Source of the DNA: Paludibacteraceae bacterium
Lineage (GTDB): Bacteria > Bacteroidota > Bacteroidia > Bacteroidales > Paludibacteraceae
Direction of reading: 5' to 3'
DNA length: 64,000 bases
Assembly (NCBI GenBank): GCA_017550335.1
Contig: JAFZPM010000049.1
Location: 62,001 to 126,000, forward strand
In this document: positions 28,314 to 37,136 of the stretch, piece by piece
Position numbering within the stretch: position 1 is the first letter of the stretch
Layout: each line of letters opens with the position of its first letter
Translations under genes and position numbers: made by a program
The notes under the pieces: generated by a model
The model's input: only the letters and a program-made list of their open reading frames with translations
What the model was told of the DNA's origin: nothing
The model's database searches: none

Positions 28314-30695
28314 TCATTTGCCCAAGTTCTTCAGACGCGCATATTTCTGCAAAATTTTCTTCTCTCCTAAATTTTGGAAATTGATGGTGAACTTCACATC
28401 ACCCCCCACATTCTCTATCTCAAGGACGGTTCCCCGACCGAACCTTTCGTGTTCCACCCAACAGCCCACCTCTATGCCATCCGTATTCGGCATAGGCTTT
28501 GGGACGGACACAGACGGAGCAACCACCTCTGCAGACACCCTCGGAAGGGGTTTCAGATTTCTCGGCGCCACATAAGTGGTGGAGCGGGGCATAGGCTCAG
28601 GATCAGGCTGATACGTTTTCCGCCATGGCTTCGAGAAAGGGGAACTGCCACCTCTGTTCGAGAATGCGAAGTCATCCTCGTCATCCCACATGGAATAACG
28701 TCCACGGGACTCCGAACGATTAAAGCCCCCAGCAGGGCAATCCAACAATTTTTCGTCTATATCCTTGAGGAAACGGCTCGGCAACGTGTTGTCCCTGACA
28801 CCATTCCTGAACCTGGACTTCGCATAGCTAATAATACAATTCTCCTCCGCACGGGTAATCGCCACGTAAAACAAACGACGTTCCTCCTCTATACCATCCT
28901 CACTCAGAAGAGACGCTTTAGGAGGAAACAACTCCTCCTCCAATCCCACAACGAATACATTCTTGAATTCCAGACCTTTAGCGGCATGGACAGTCATCAG
29001 CGTGACCTTATCCTCCACATCGACTCCGCCATCATCGATGTCCGACATCAATGAGACCTTCTGAAGGAAATCGGAGATAGTGGCGTCTTGACCCGTCTCC
29101 TCACGGTTGGATTCGCAAAACTCATGGATACTGTTCAGCAACTCATCCAAATTCTCCAATTTGCCGATACCCTCCGCGGTCTTGTCCTCCTCCAAATCCC
29201 TTCGTATTCCCGATTCAGTCAGCACTCTTTTCGTAAAAGAATAGGCATCCGTAGTCTCCATATCCCCACTTAATCCATGGATCAAAGTGCGGAAATTCGT
29301 CAGTTTCGTGGCCGTTCCGGCATTCACCGGCAAATTATAGCCCAATGGATCAGATATGACGGTCCAATAAGAGATGCCGAAACGCAGGGCAACCTCCGAA
29401 ACCTTAGCCATGGTCGTATCCCCGATACCCCTTGCGGGATAGTTGATGACACGACGGAAAGCCTCCTCGTCATCATGGTTCAGGATCAGACGGAAGTAGG
29501 AGAGGACATCCTTGATTTCCTTGCGCTGGTAAAATGAATGACCACCATGGATCACATAGGGAATAGCACGTTTCCGCAATGCCTCCTCGAAGACACGCGA
29601 CTGGGAATTGGTGCGGTACAACACCGCCATATCCTTGTAAGCATACTTTCCGAAAGAGACGAAATCACTAATCTGGGACACAACGGAAGAGGCCTCGTCC
29701 AGATCCGAATAGGAGCAAACCACCTTCACCTTGCTGCCCTCCTTCTGCTCGGAGTAGACATTCTTCTGCAGTTGCTTCTTGTTCTTTTCGATCAAGCTAT
29801 TCGCCACCTTGACAATATTCGGGGTGGAACGATAGTTGCGCTCCAACTTGAACACCTTACAGTTCGGGAACACCTCCCTGAATTTCAATATATTATCAAT
29901 ATTCGCCCCACGGAACGAATAGATGCTCTGCGCATCGTCACCCACCACGCAGACATGATGATGAATCGCCGCCAACTTCTTCACCACGAGGTGTTGGGCG
30001 AAGTTCGTATCCTGGTACTCGTCCACCAAGATGAACTGGAACGCCTCCTGATATTGCGCCAAAACCTCAGGAAAATCACGGAATAAGATGTTCGTATAGA
30101 GCAATATATCATCGAAATCCATGGCACAAGCCTTGTAGCAACGGGCGAAGTACAGGGAATAGATTTCCGACAGGCGAGGAATCTTCGCATAAGCGTCATT
30201 CTTCTGCCAGTCCGTATGGGTACGGTAGACATCAGGGGTGACTAAGCTATTTTTCAGTTGGGAGATGCGGGAGAGCACCGCCTTAGGCGTATACTTCTTC
30301 TCATCGAGTCCCATCTCCTTGACGATGTTCTTCACCAAGCTTTTAGAATCCGCGGTGTCATAGATGGTGAAACTAGGTTTATAGCCTATTTTTTCAGCCT
30401 GTTGGCGCAGGATACGCGCGAAAATCGAATGGAAAGTACCCATCCATAACCGTCTGGAGACCCCTTCGCCGACAATACTATCGATACGTGACTTCATCTC
30501 GTCCGCCGCCTTGTTCGTGAATGTCAACGCTAAGATACGGTTTGGCTCATATCCGGACTTCAGTAATCCTGCGATTTTATAGGTCAGCACACGCGTCTTT
30601 CCAGAGCCGGCACCCGCCACCACGAGCGAGGGTCCATCATTGTAAAGAACAGCATCCTTTTGATTGTCATTCAGTTGGCTTAAAATTTCCTCCAT
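28314..30695 (-). CDS. UvrD/PcrA-type superfamily 1 DNA helicase
   Basis: The 793-residue 3'-5' helicase has the Q-motif segment LNDNQKDAV (about 7), Walker A AGAGSGKT (about 27), DEYQDTN motif II (about 225), QSIYSFRGA motif III (about 255) and the late motifs LMTVHAAKGLEF and YVAITRAEE. A C-terminal Tudor-like tail (WVEHERFGRGTVLEIE) follows a low-complexity linker, as in PcrA. It unwinds DNA in nucleotide excision and mismatch repair and removes RecA. UvrD and PcrA cannot be separated here. Maf is divergent upstream. Confidence 0.93.
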   Translation of the reverse strand: MEEILSQLNDNQKDAVLYNDGPSLVVAGAGSGKTRVLTYKIAGLLKSGYEPNRILALTFTNKAADEMKSRIDSIVGEGVSRRLWMGTFHSIFARILRQQAEKIGYKPSFTIYDTADSKSLVKNIVKEMGLDEKKYTPKAVLSRISQLKNSLVTPDVYRTHTDWQKNDAYAKIPRLSEIYSLYFARCYKACAMDFDDILLYTNILFRDFPEVLAQYQEAFQFILVDEYQDTNFAQHLVVKKLAAIHHHVCVVGDDAQSIYSFRGANIDNILKFREVFPNCKVFKLERNYRSTPNIVKVANSLIEKNKKQLQKNVYSEQKEGSKVKVVCSYSDLDEASSVVSQISDFVSFGKYAYKDMAVLYRTNSQSRVFEEALRKRAIPYVIHGGHSFYQRKEIKDVLSYFRLILNHDDEEAFRRVINYPARGIGDTTMAKVSEVALRFGISYWTVISDPLGYNLPVNAGTATKLTNFRTLIHGLSGDMETTDAYSFTKRVLTESGIRRDLEEDKTAEGIGKLENLDELLNSIHEFCESNREETGQDATISDFLQKVSLMSDIDDGGVDVEDKVTLMTVHAAKGLEFKNVFVVGLEEELFPPKASLLSEDGIEEERRLFYVAITRAEENCIISYAKSRFRNGVRDNTLPSRFLKDIDEKLLDCPAGGFNRSESRGRYSMWDDEDDFAFSNRGGSSPFSKPWRKTYQPDPEPMPRSTTYVAPRNLKPLPRVSAEVVAPSVSVPKPMPNTDGIEVGCWVEHERFGRGTVLEIENVGGDVKFTINFQNLGEKKILQKYARLKNLGK

Positions 30696-30781
30696 ACGAT
30701 TTTATCTCTCATTATCCTCTGCGAAGATACGGAAATTTCTGCTAAATTCGCGCAAGGAAAAACGATACTTGAGGAACTATT

Positions 30782-31354
30782 ATGTTAGAGCAATATCATG
30801 TCATATTAGCCTCCAATTCCCCACGAAGGAAAGAATTGTTGGCAGGGTTAGAGATAGATTTCGAGGTGAAAACGATCAAGGGGTTGGAGGAACATTTCCC
30901 CAACAACTTGCGGGAAGGAGAGATTCCCCTGTATCTGGCGAAACAGAAGATGCGGGCATACAGCCACCTCATCCAAAGCAACGAGTTGATCATCACAGCC
31001 GACACGATCGTATGGAAAGACAACGACCTGATGGGGAAGCCCAAGACCAAGGAGAACGCCATACAGATGCTCCGAAGCCTCTCCGGCGACACGCACCAAG
31101 TCTACACGGGCGTATGCGTCAAAACCAAGGAGAAGGAAGTTTCCTTCGTGGCGCAGTCGGATGTCCGTTTCGCCACGTTGACGGACGAGGAGATCACCCA
31201 CTACATCGAGCGTTACAAGCCATTCGACAAGGCAGGCTCATACGGCGTGCAGGAGTGGATCGGCTACATCGGGGTGGAGCACATCAACGGCAGCTTCTAC
31301 AACATCATGGGGCTTCCGATACAGAAACTCTACAACGTGCTGAAAGAATTCTAG
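30782..31354 (+). CDS. Maf-family nucleoside triphosphate pyrophosphatase
   Basis: Maf proteins hydrolyse non-canonical or canonical nucleoside triphosphates (dTTP/UTP or modified CTP/GTP). The 190 residues have the N-terminal SNSPRRKELL signature (11-20), the ADTIVW motif (about 75), a GDTHQVYTGVC strand (about 105) and the AGSYGVQEWIGYI block (about 148). The YhdE-type (dTTP/UTP) and YceF-type subfamilies differ at few positions, so I leave the substrate open. It is monocistronic, with a hairpin terminator at 31406-31429. Confidence 0.9.
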   Translation: MLEQYHVILASNSPRRKELLAGLEIDFEVKTIKGLEEHFPNNLREGEIPLYLAKQKMRAYSHLIQSNELIITADTIVWKDNDLMGKPKTKENAIQMLRSLSGDTHQVYTGVCVKTKEKEVSFVAQSDVRFATLTDEEITHYIERYKPFDKAGSYGVQEWIGYIGVEHINGSFYNIMGLPIQKLYNVLKEF

Positions 31355-31364
31355 AGAATTATGG

Positions 31365-31388
31365 AACGTCAGTTCGACGTAGTCAATT
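31365..31388. repeat. Copy 1 of a 24-nt dispersed repeat
   Basis: AACGTCAGTTCGACGTAGTC followed by AATT. A copy with one substitution lies at 57133-57156. Both are just downstream of a plus-strand gene and next to a GAATTTTGAATTTTGAA-type segment. Confidence 0.55.
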
Positions 31389-31405
31389 TTGAATTTTGAA
31401 TTGAA

Positions 31406-31429
31406 GGAGGTGGGGAATCACCTCCTTTT
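31406..31429 (+). terminator. maf terminator
   Basis: GGAGGTG (31406-31412) pairs with CACCTCC (31419-31425), followed by four T. It overlaps the last codons of the convergent patatin gene. Confidence 0.65.
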
Positions 31430-32233
31430 GTATTTGGAGGAGACCCTGACCTTCATCCGCAGTTCATCCCAATCCACCGCATCGAGGGCGTTGCAGGCAT
31501 CCTCGTAACCGATTTGGAAAACCTCCTCGGCCTTGGAAGCGTCGAACATGCCATACGACCTTGCGCGGAACGTCTCAACCAAGATATCGCAATCTTTCTT
31601 CTCCTCGATGGTATTACCATTCACAGAGAGGTGGAAAACACGCTCAGAAACGTCCTTTATCCCCTCAAATTTGTCCTCATGGGTGATGGGATTGACATGT
31701 ACACCAATCACGATGTCACAGCCCTTCTTACGCAAGATTTTAGCCGGCAAATTACAAAACAGGCCACCATCCACATATAACTTCCCGTTGATGCACATTG
31801 GTTTGAAGAAGATAGGCACGGAAGCGGAAGCGATGACACAATCGAGGAGAGGTCCCTTGTCGAAGTATACATTCTTGCCGTCATTCAGTTCCGTCGCATT
31901 GACAACCAGCGGGATACGCAGATCCTCGAAGTTCTCGGCCTTGATCTTATCCTTGATGAACTTACCGAACTGGTCCATACGGGTTATACCTCCATGACGA
32001 GGCATGGTCAAGGAGAGCATGTGGTACATGTCACTCTTTTTGATGTATTGGCAGATATCCTCGGGCGTATTACCGTCCGCATACAGCGCACCCATGATGG
32101 CGCCCGCGCTCACACCTGAGATATGATCGACCTCAATGCCACGCTCCTCCAACACTTTCAACACTCCTAAATGGGCGATGCCTTTCGCACCCCCGCCGCT
32201 CAACGCCAAACCGACCTTATAACCTTCAAACAT
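31418..32233 (-). CDS. RssA-like patatin phospholipase
   Basis: The 271-residue, barrel-free patatin protein has oxyanion loop SGGGAKG (12-18), nucleophile elbow GVSAG (Ser42) and a DGGLF motif (about 155) carrying the catalytic Asp. No signal peptide is seen, so it should be cytoplasmic or associated with the inner face of the membrane. It is the second patatin in this window, and the catalytic blocks are similar to those of the outer-membrane fusion at 8864-11206. It lies 96 nt downstream of the ene-reductase gene, so shared transcription is possible but not certain. Confidence 0.87.
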   Translation of the reverse strand: MFEGYKVGLALSGGGAKGIAHLGVLKVLEERGIEVDHISGVSAGAIMGALYADGNTPEDICQYIKKSDMYHMLSLTMPRHGGITRMDQFGKFIKDKIKAENFEDLRIPLVVNATELNDGKNVYFDKGPLLDCVIASASVPIFFKPMCINGKLYVDGGLFCNLPAKILRKKGCDIVIGVHVNPITHEDKFEGIKDVSERVFHLSVNGNTIEEKKDCDILVETFRARSYGMFDASKAEEVFQIGYEDACNALDAVDWDELRMKVRVSSKYKRR

Positions 32234-32329
32234 AATCGTTAAATCAATCTACTGCTTAAACCATGAAATGTGCTCCGAAGGACACACTCCTCCAGCAAAC
32301 ACTTCGTAAAAGTAGCAAAAAGAATTGGA

Positions 32330-33568
32330 TTAATAGCCTTTTTCCCGATTGTTTTCAAGTTCATCCAACAATGATTGAGGAATATTCTCCTTTCCTTCCC
32401 TCAAGATACACTGATGGCAAGCCATTTCCTTCGAATACATACGTCCGATACAGTAGTTGGAATGGTCGCAGGAGACACGCGCATGCTCATCCGCCTGCAT
32501 ATCATTCACGAAATGGGGGTTATTGAGCAGAGCCCTCGCCATGGCCACGAAATCAAAGCCATCGTCCAGCACCTCATCAATCTTATCCTTGGAAACCAGA
32601 CCGCCCACATAGCACAGAGGCATCTTCAGCGCCTGGCGGAACTTCAGCGCATCCTCCAGGAAATAAGCCTCCTTGAATTTCACCGGAGGAACCAACTTCG
32701 ACCCGCACATGCGGACCAGAAGAGGCAATAATCTCTCGTTCATGTAATACGACATCGTGCGGAGCGGCATCGCACCACGCATGACGTTCATCGGCGCACT
32801 GCTGACGAATCCGCTACTCAACACCAAGCAATGGACGCCGGAGCGCTCCAAGGTCTTCGCCACCTCCAAGCTCTCGTCCAACTCCATGCCATGGCGGCAA
32901 CAATCGCGCATATTCATCTTCACCAGCACGGCCATGTCACCCTTGGCGGCCTTCAGCACCTCGTCCACCGACATCTTCATGAAGCGCATCCTGTTCTCCA
33001 GCGAGCCACCGAACTCATCCTTCCTATGGTTCGTGGAAGGGGAGAGGAACTGGCTGATCAAGTATCCATGACCCGCATGGAGCTCCACCGCATCAAAGCC
33101 AGCCTCACGGGCCAATTCGACGCCATGTCCAAACAATTTGGCGCTCTTCTCGATCTCATCCTTGCGCATTCCCCGCACGATGGTCGGAGAATAGATATTG
33201 AAGCCAGTCGAGGCGGAAATAGGGGTGCATCCACAAATCTTCTTATGGGACATGTTTCCGCAATGTCCGATCTGGATGCTGACGGCGGCACCTTCACGGT
33301 GGATATCATCCGTTATTTTCCGCAACGCAGGGATATTTTCCTCCTTCAGCCACAACTGATGAGGGAAGGAGAGTCCGCTCTGCTCGACAGCGGAATAGGC
33401 GAGGGTAGTCATGCCCACACCCCCAGCGGCGACAGAGACATGATAATCATGCAACATCTGGGACGGTGCATTACCCGGACACATACCCTCGAAGGCGGCG
33501 GAACGTATTGTCCGATTTCTTAATGTCAAAGGCCCGATCCTACCGGGCGAGAACAACAATGAAGCCAT
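32330..33568 (-). CDS. Old-yellow-enzyme family NADH:flavin oxidoreductase with four-cysteine tail
   Basis: The 412-residue protein is an OYE-type TIM barrel: an N-terminal GPLTLRNRTIRSAAF strand (about 12), the active-site IQIGHCGN strand (about 100) and the HAGHGYLISQFLSPSTN block (about 168-184) seen in 2,4-dienoyl-CoA reductase and BaiCD-like enzymes. Cys367, Cys373, Cys384 and Cys387 (C-x5-C-x10-C-x2-C) lie at the end, an arrangement different from the usual CxxC-CxxxC cluster of longer family members. The second flavodoxin-like half of BaiCD or FadH is absent. It lies 24 nt downstream of a 5-alpha-reductase homologue, which points to enone or steroid-like substrates. The true substrate is unknown. 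Confidence 0.85.
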   Translation of the reverse strand: MASLLFSPGRIGPLTLRNRTIRSAAFEGMCPGNAPSQMLHDYHVSVAAGGVGMTTLAYSAVEQSGLSFPHQLWLKEENIPALRKITDDIHREGAAVSIQIGHCGNMSHKKICGCTPISASTGFNIYSPTIVRGMRKDEIEKSAKLFGHGVELAREAGFDAVELHAGHGYLISQFLSPSTNHRKDEFGGSLENRMRFMKMSVDEVLKAAKGDMAVLVKMNMRDCCRHGMELDESLEVAKTLERSGVHCLVLSSGFVSSAPMNVMRGAMPLRTMSYYMNERLLPLLVRMCGSKLVPPVKFKEAYFLEDALKFRQALKMPLCYVGGLVSKDKIDEVLDDGFDFVAMARALLNNPHFVNDMQADEHARVSCDHSNYCIGRMYSKEMACHQCILREGKENIPQSLLDELENNREKGY

Positions 33569-33592
33569 ACCAATTCGTTTTTTCCGTGTTTT

Positions 33593-34366
33593 TCAGTAAA
33601 GAAATGGAATAATACGCTTCAGATGAAGGTTTTCCATTTCAGGAAACATGATCCTATATTTTTTATAAATCGTATTCGCACGAGGCGTCAAATTCGCAAA
33701 AGTCCAGAGAGCGAAAACCGCCCCCGCCCAGGACCAAGTCATGATGGCGAAACCGATCCATTCCATCAGTTCACCCAGATAATTGGCGGAAGTGACATAG
33801 TTGAACATTCCACCCTTGGGCAAATAATGGTTCGGATCTCCCGGCTTGCGAAGATGACGGACAATGTGGTCAGAATGCAGGTTGACCCCCATTCCCACGA
33901 GGAAGATCAACACCCCCACGATGAACTGAGGAGTGGTCAGCCAATCGACGGAATAGCGTCCTTCGGGCGATACGTAGAAAATCCAGCCTCCCTGCATAAG
34001 TCCATTCAACGTGTTGAAAATAATGCCCATAGCCATAATCATTATCGGCATACGGCTCTTTCCCCGCATCAGGGAAGGGAATATGAAAGATCGCTGGAAA
34101 TAATGCGACTGGAACAACAAGAAAAAGATGAAAGGGACCAACTCCCAGGTGCGGTCAGAGAACCACCAGCATGCCAGCATGACAAAAAATACCGGAGACT
34201 CCATCAAGACCCATCCAACCTTGTTATTCACAGAAACGCCCCATTTCTTATCGAACATAATGCCATACCCCGCATCCACAAAATAGAGGGACACGAACAC
34301 GATCACAGCCACTATAGCCATAATCACAAGAAACACATTGAAATAGGACAACGTGAACAAATACAT
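33593..34366 (-). CDS. Steroid 5-alpha-reductase (3-oxo-5-alpha-steroid 4-dehydrogenase) family membrane protein
   Basis: The 257 residues hold about six to seven membrane segments. From memory of the SRD5A family, its cofactor and catalytic blocks are intact: a Glu in VLMESPVFF (Glu56) equivalent to human SRD5A2 Glu57, HYFQRSFIFP (about 88-97) around the second catalytic Tyr, VNLHSDHIVRHLRKPG (161-176), the block YLPKGGMFNYVTSANYLGE (181-199) and the C-terminal RIIPFLY. Family members reduce delta-4 double bonds of 3-oxo steroids with NADPH. It is the first gene of a likely operon with the OYE-type reductase 24 nt downstream. Bacterial homologues act on bile acids in some Bacteroidota. The exact substrate here is inferred, not shown. 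Confidence 0.85.
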   Translation of the reverse strand: MYLFTLSYFNVFLVIMAIVAVIVFVSLYFVDAGYGIMFDKKWGVSVNNKVGWVLMESPVFFVMLACWWFSDRTWELVPFIFFLLFQSHYFQRSFIFPSLMRGKSRMPIMIMAMGIIFNTLNGLMQGGWIFYVSPEGRYSVDWLTTPQFIVGVLIFLVGMGVNLHSDHIVRHLRKPGDPNHYLPKGGMFNYVTSANYLGELMEWIGFAIMTWSWAGAVFALWTFANLTPRANTIYKKYRIMFPEMENLHLKRIIPFLY

Positions 34367-34385
34367 ACCATTCCTTAAAAAAGAA

Positions 34386-34417
34386 CTTGCGAATATAATA
34401 TTTATTCATTACATTTG
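34386..34417 (+). promoter_or_regulatory. Promoter of the structured RNA candidate
   Basis: CTTG (34386-34389), 20 nt, then TACATTTG (34410-34417), an exact -7 box. On the other strand a -7-like TATATTCG (34390-34397) could serve the 5-alpha-reductase gene, so the two promoters would overlap. Confidence 0.6.
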
Positions 34418-34423
34418 CACTAT

Positions 34424-34580
34424 GTTGAATATTTTTTATTTTTACCTTTAACCTATGAACGGGACGAGAGTCCCCTAAACTAAAAAGTTGTCTGACTGTC
34501 GTCAGACGTCGTCCGAGACGGTTTGCTTTTAGTCGAAGACGAAAAAAAATGCCAAAGGATTCCTTCCTTTGGCATTTTTA
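34424..34580 (+). ncRNA. Candidate structured small RNA, about 157 nt
   Basis: The interval begins just after a consensus promoter and ends in a strong terminator. It contains two perfect hairpins: GGGAC-GAGA-GTCCC (34461-34474) and GTCTGAC-TGTC-GTCAGAC (34490-34507). A GC-rich segment (34507-34540) with further pairing potential lies before the terminator hairpin. The only open frames are fewer than ten codons, so a coding role is unlikely. It does not match a class I recognise: not tmRNA, not RNase P, and too small and differently shaped for 4.5S. It could be a regulatory sRNA, including one acting on the neighbouring reductase operon. Confidence 0.5.
34549..34580. terminator. Bidirectional terminator
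   Basis: ATGCCAAAGGA (34549-34559) pairs over 11 bp with TCCTTTGGCAT (34565-34575). There are eight A before and five T after, so it can end both the plus-strand RNA and the minus-strand GLUG protein gene. Confidence 0.85.
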
Positions 34581-34623
34581 TTTCATGGTGAGGAAACACA
34601 GCGCCACACGGGCGCGGCGACCG

Positions 34624-36960
34624 CTATCTGATCAGCACGAGCTTTCCACCGATAGCATAAACACCCTTCGGCAAACCACGCACTTCCGTCAGGCCTTCCT
34701 CATAACGGATAGGCTTAACCACCTGTCCCAAACGATTGAACAGACACGTGACGCCAGCGTCCACCGACTTGATATACAACACGTCGCCCATCGAATAGAC
34801 TTGGAAGGAGAGCGCATCCTCGGAATCGGCCACAGAATCATAAACCGACGAGCTCTCCGCCGAATTAAACTTAGGGTATCCGGAGTATTCCCCAGCGACC
34901 CATTTCCTATACACGATAGTATCCTGTGTGCCATTCAGGGAATCCACGCCATGGTTCAACACATCGATGAACTTCGTCGATTTGATGAACTCCGTCGTGG
35001 TGGCGATCACGGAATCGTTCACCTGTCCCCAATAGCCCTCGTCAGAATAGAACAACGTGCTGTCATAGTAGCAATTATCGAGCGTCTCGATCAGGAATTC
35101 GAAGACGAACGGGCTTCTCAAGCCAGACTCCTCGGATGTGTTTGTCACATGGCAAGATGCATAGCAGTTGACGAATCGGCAGTTGTCCTGCTCCACCGCC
35201 ACAAATCCGCTGGCCTTACCATCGCCACGCACATCACCCAGATTGAAGCAGTTTAGGATATCGCAATCGATGGCGACTCCGATGAAGCCAGCCGCACCAT
35301 CAGCGGACGTGCCGGTAACCGACGCCTCACCGCCACAATTCGCGAAAGTGGAAGACTCCGCATATGCGCAGATCGATCCCGCATAGTATCCCGTAAAGGA
35401 AGAGGACTTCACGGTCAGGTTCTCTATCAGCGCATCCTTCACACTGGAGAACAGTCCTACGAACTCTTGCTCCCTCGTCACATTAAGATCATAAATCGAG
35501 TAATTCGCCCCATCGAAGACACCACTGAAGGATGTGCCGCAGCAGAGGTCATGCTGGCCAATCGGAACCCAATCACCGTTAGCGGAGACATCGCTCATGT
35601 CTATGTCGTCCGTCAGACGTCCCTTAATGGTAGTGGCCCCGCCATTCACCGCATCACGGAACAAGCCGAGATCCTTCGCGTTGCCGATCAAATAGAACCC
35701 ATCGTTATCCTTCTTGAGGAAGTTTTGCTTCAGGACTTTCGTCACCAGGACCACCGTATCGCCCGTCACACCCTTGCCATCGAACGAATTGGCGAATTGG
35801 TAAGAGAAAACGGACTCGCTGCAGATCGGCAATGTCATGGCATCAGAATAGACATCCATACCGAAATAATCGCCCCTATACGTGACGATAAAGACCTTCT
35901 TGGGACGTAAGACAACATCCTCGAACCTCGGATAATCATCCACACCAGAGACCTGCATCCACGTCTTGAAATAGATGGTTCCCCCGAAGAGCGTCTCCTC
36001 ACGTGAAGGCGCTGACTCGACAAAATTGTTCAGGAGCCTCAGCACCGAACCATTCTTAAACGCCGTTGCGGCATTGATTTTAAGGCCAGACTCGAAATCG
36101 TTCTCGTTAGCCATATCCTCCAATCCGAAACAGTTCGAGATGGTTGTTTTTCCCGAGCTTCGCACCTGTCCCGTCATATGACCCGTTGATAATCCGCTGA
36201 TCTTGTTAAAGTTATAACAGTTATAGAAAGAACCCACATCAAAGGTGCCCACGATGCCACCTGCGATGCCCTCGTATATCACATCATTTTCCGCCGTGAT
36301 ATTCGTGACCGCCTTCACGCGTCCCAAGTTATAGCAATTGATGATGGTGACACTTTTCGTATAACCGGCGATGCCACCCACATTGTTCGCACCGACTATC
36401 GTACCGCTATTGCTACAATTGGCGATATTGGCGGAGACCATATCCGCACCGGAGGTTATGCCTCCCACGTTACTCAGTCCGATGACGGTTCCATCAAAAT
36501 GGCAGTTGTCTATCAAGCACTTACGAGCAGAACCATAACCGCTCGACACAATACCCGCACAATTGTCCGATCCTTTCACATATGCGTTCTTGACGATCAG
36601 ATCACGGATCACATCCGCACTGAAGAAGAGTCCCTGCGCGTTATTCTTCGTGAAGATATAAAGGTTAGAGATCGTATGGTTCGCCCCATCGAACCGGATG
36701 GAAAGACGTTTCCTATTGATCGGCACCCACGTCACTTTCCGCCCGTTGATGTCGCCACACACCGTGCTCATGTCGATGTCGCTCGCCAACCGACCATCCA
36801 TCGCCGTACCGCCATTGACGGCATCCCTGTACTCAACCAGATCATCCACACTCTTGATCAGATAGTACCCCTCCGCATCCTGCTCCAAAGCCGCTAAAGA
36901 GGCTTGGCAAGACAAGAGCGCAATGATAAAAGCACCTAAATGCCTGAATTTCTTACCCAT
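34624..36960 (-). CDS. Exported GLUG-repeat protein with T9SS type A-like tail
   Basis: The protein of about 778 residues starts with a signal peptide (MGKKFRHLGAFIIALLSCQA). The ORF extends upstream, but the earlier Met codons fall in the promoter region or leave an implausibly long n-region. Two homologous halves begin with GYYLIKSVDDL and GFYLIGNAKDL, each with a YRDAVNGG or FRDAVNGG block. GLUG-type repeats (for example NVGGIAGYTKS and VGGITSG) are predicted to stack as a beta-helix. The end KGVYAIGGKLVLIR is a T9SS-type sorting tail. Such proteins are usually surface adhesins or binding proteins; the target is unknown. Confidence 0.78.
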   Translation of the reverse strand: MGKKFRHLGAFIIALLSCQASLAALEQDAEGYYLIKSVDDLVEYRDAVNGGTAMDGRLASDIDMSTVCGDINGRKVTWVPINRKRLSIRFDGANHTISNLYIFTKNNAQGLFFSADVIRDLIVKNAYVKGSDNCAGIVSSGYGSARKCLIDNCHFDGTVIGLSNVGGITSGADMVSANIANCSNSGTIVGANNVGGIAGYTKSVTIINCYNLGRVKAVTNITAENDVIYEGIAGGIVGTFDVGSFYNCYNFNKISGLSTGHMTGQVRSSGKTTISNCFGLEDMANENDFESGLKINAATAFKNGSVLRLLNNFVESAPSREETLFGGTIYFKTWMQVSGVDDYPRFEDVVLRPKKVFIVTYRGDYFGMDVYSDAMTLPICSESVFSYQFANSFDGKGVTGDTVVLVTKVLKQNFLKKDNDGFYLIGNAKDLGLFRDAVNGGATTIKGRLTDDIDMSDVSANGDWVPIGQHDLCCGTSFSGVFDGANYSIYDLNVTREQEFVGLFSSVKDALIENLTVKSSSFTGYYAGSICAYAESSTFANCGGEASVTGTSADGAAGFIGVAIDCDILNCFNLGDVRGDGKASGFVAVEQDNCRFVNCYASCHVTNTSEESGLRSPFVFEFLIETLDNCYYDSTLFYSDEGYWGQVNDSVIATTTEFIKSTKFIDVLNHGVDSLNGTQDTIVYRKWVAGEYSGYPKFNSAESSSVYDSVADSEDALSFQVYSMGDVLYIKSVDAGVTCLFNRLGQVVKPIRYEEGLTEVRGLPKGVYAIGGKLVLIR

Positions 36961-36996
36961 ATGCATCATATAAAAATATACCATGTATTTAGTATT

Positions 36997-37029
36997 CAAA
37001 TATAACAAAAAATATTGAATATATTCAAA
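36997..37029 (-). promoter_or_regulatory. Promoter of the GLUG-repeat protein
   Basis: On the minus strand the sequence reads TTTG-N21-TATATTTG, with both boxes exact. This supports the start at 36960 rather than the ORF opening at 37059. Confidence 0.65.
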
Positions 37030-37084
37030 AAGGATGAACGAAAGAAAATGCTCACGCACAAACTTTCTGTAGGAAAAGCTTTAA

Positions 37085-37122
37085 GAAAAAAGTCCGAACC
37101 TCACGTATGCGAGATTCGGACC
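37085..37122 (-). terminator. asnS terminator
   Basis: On the minus strand GTCCGAATCTC and GAGGTTCGGAC pair with one mismatch, and T residues follow. It lies about 15 nt beyond the stop codon. Confidence 0.75.
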
Positions 37123-37136
37123 CCCTATTGTAGAAA

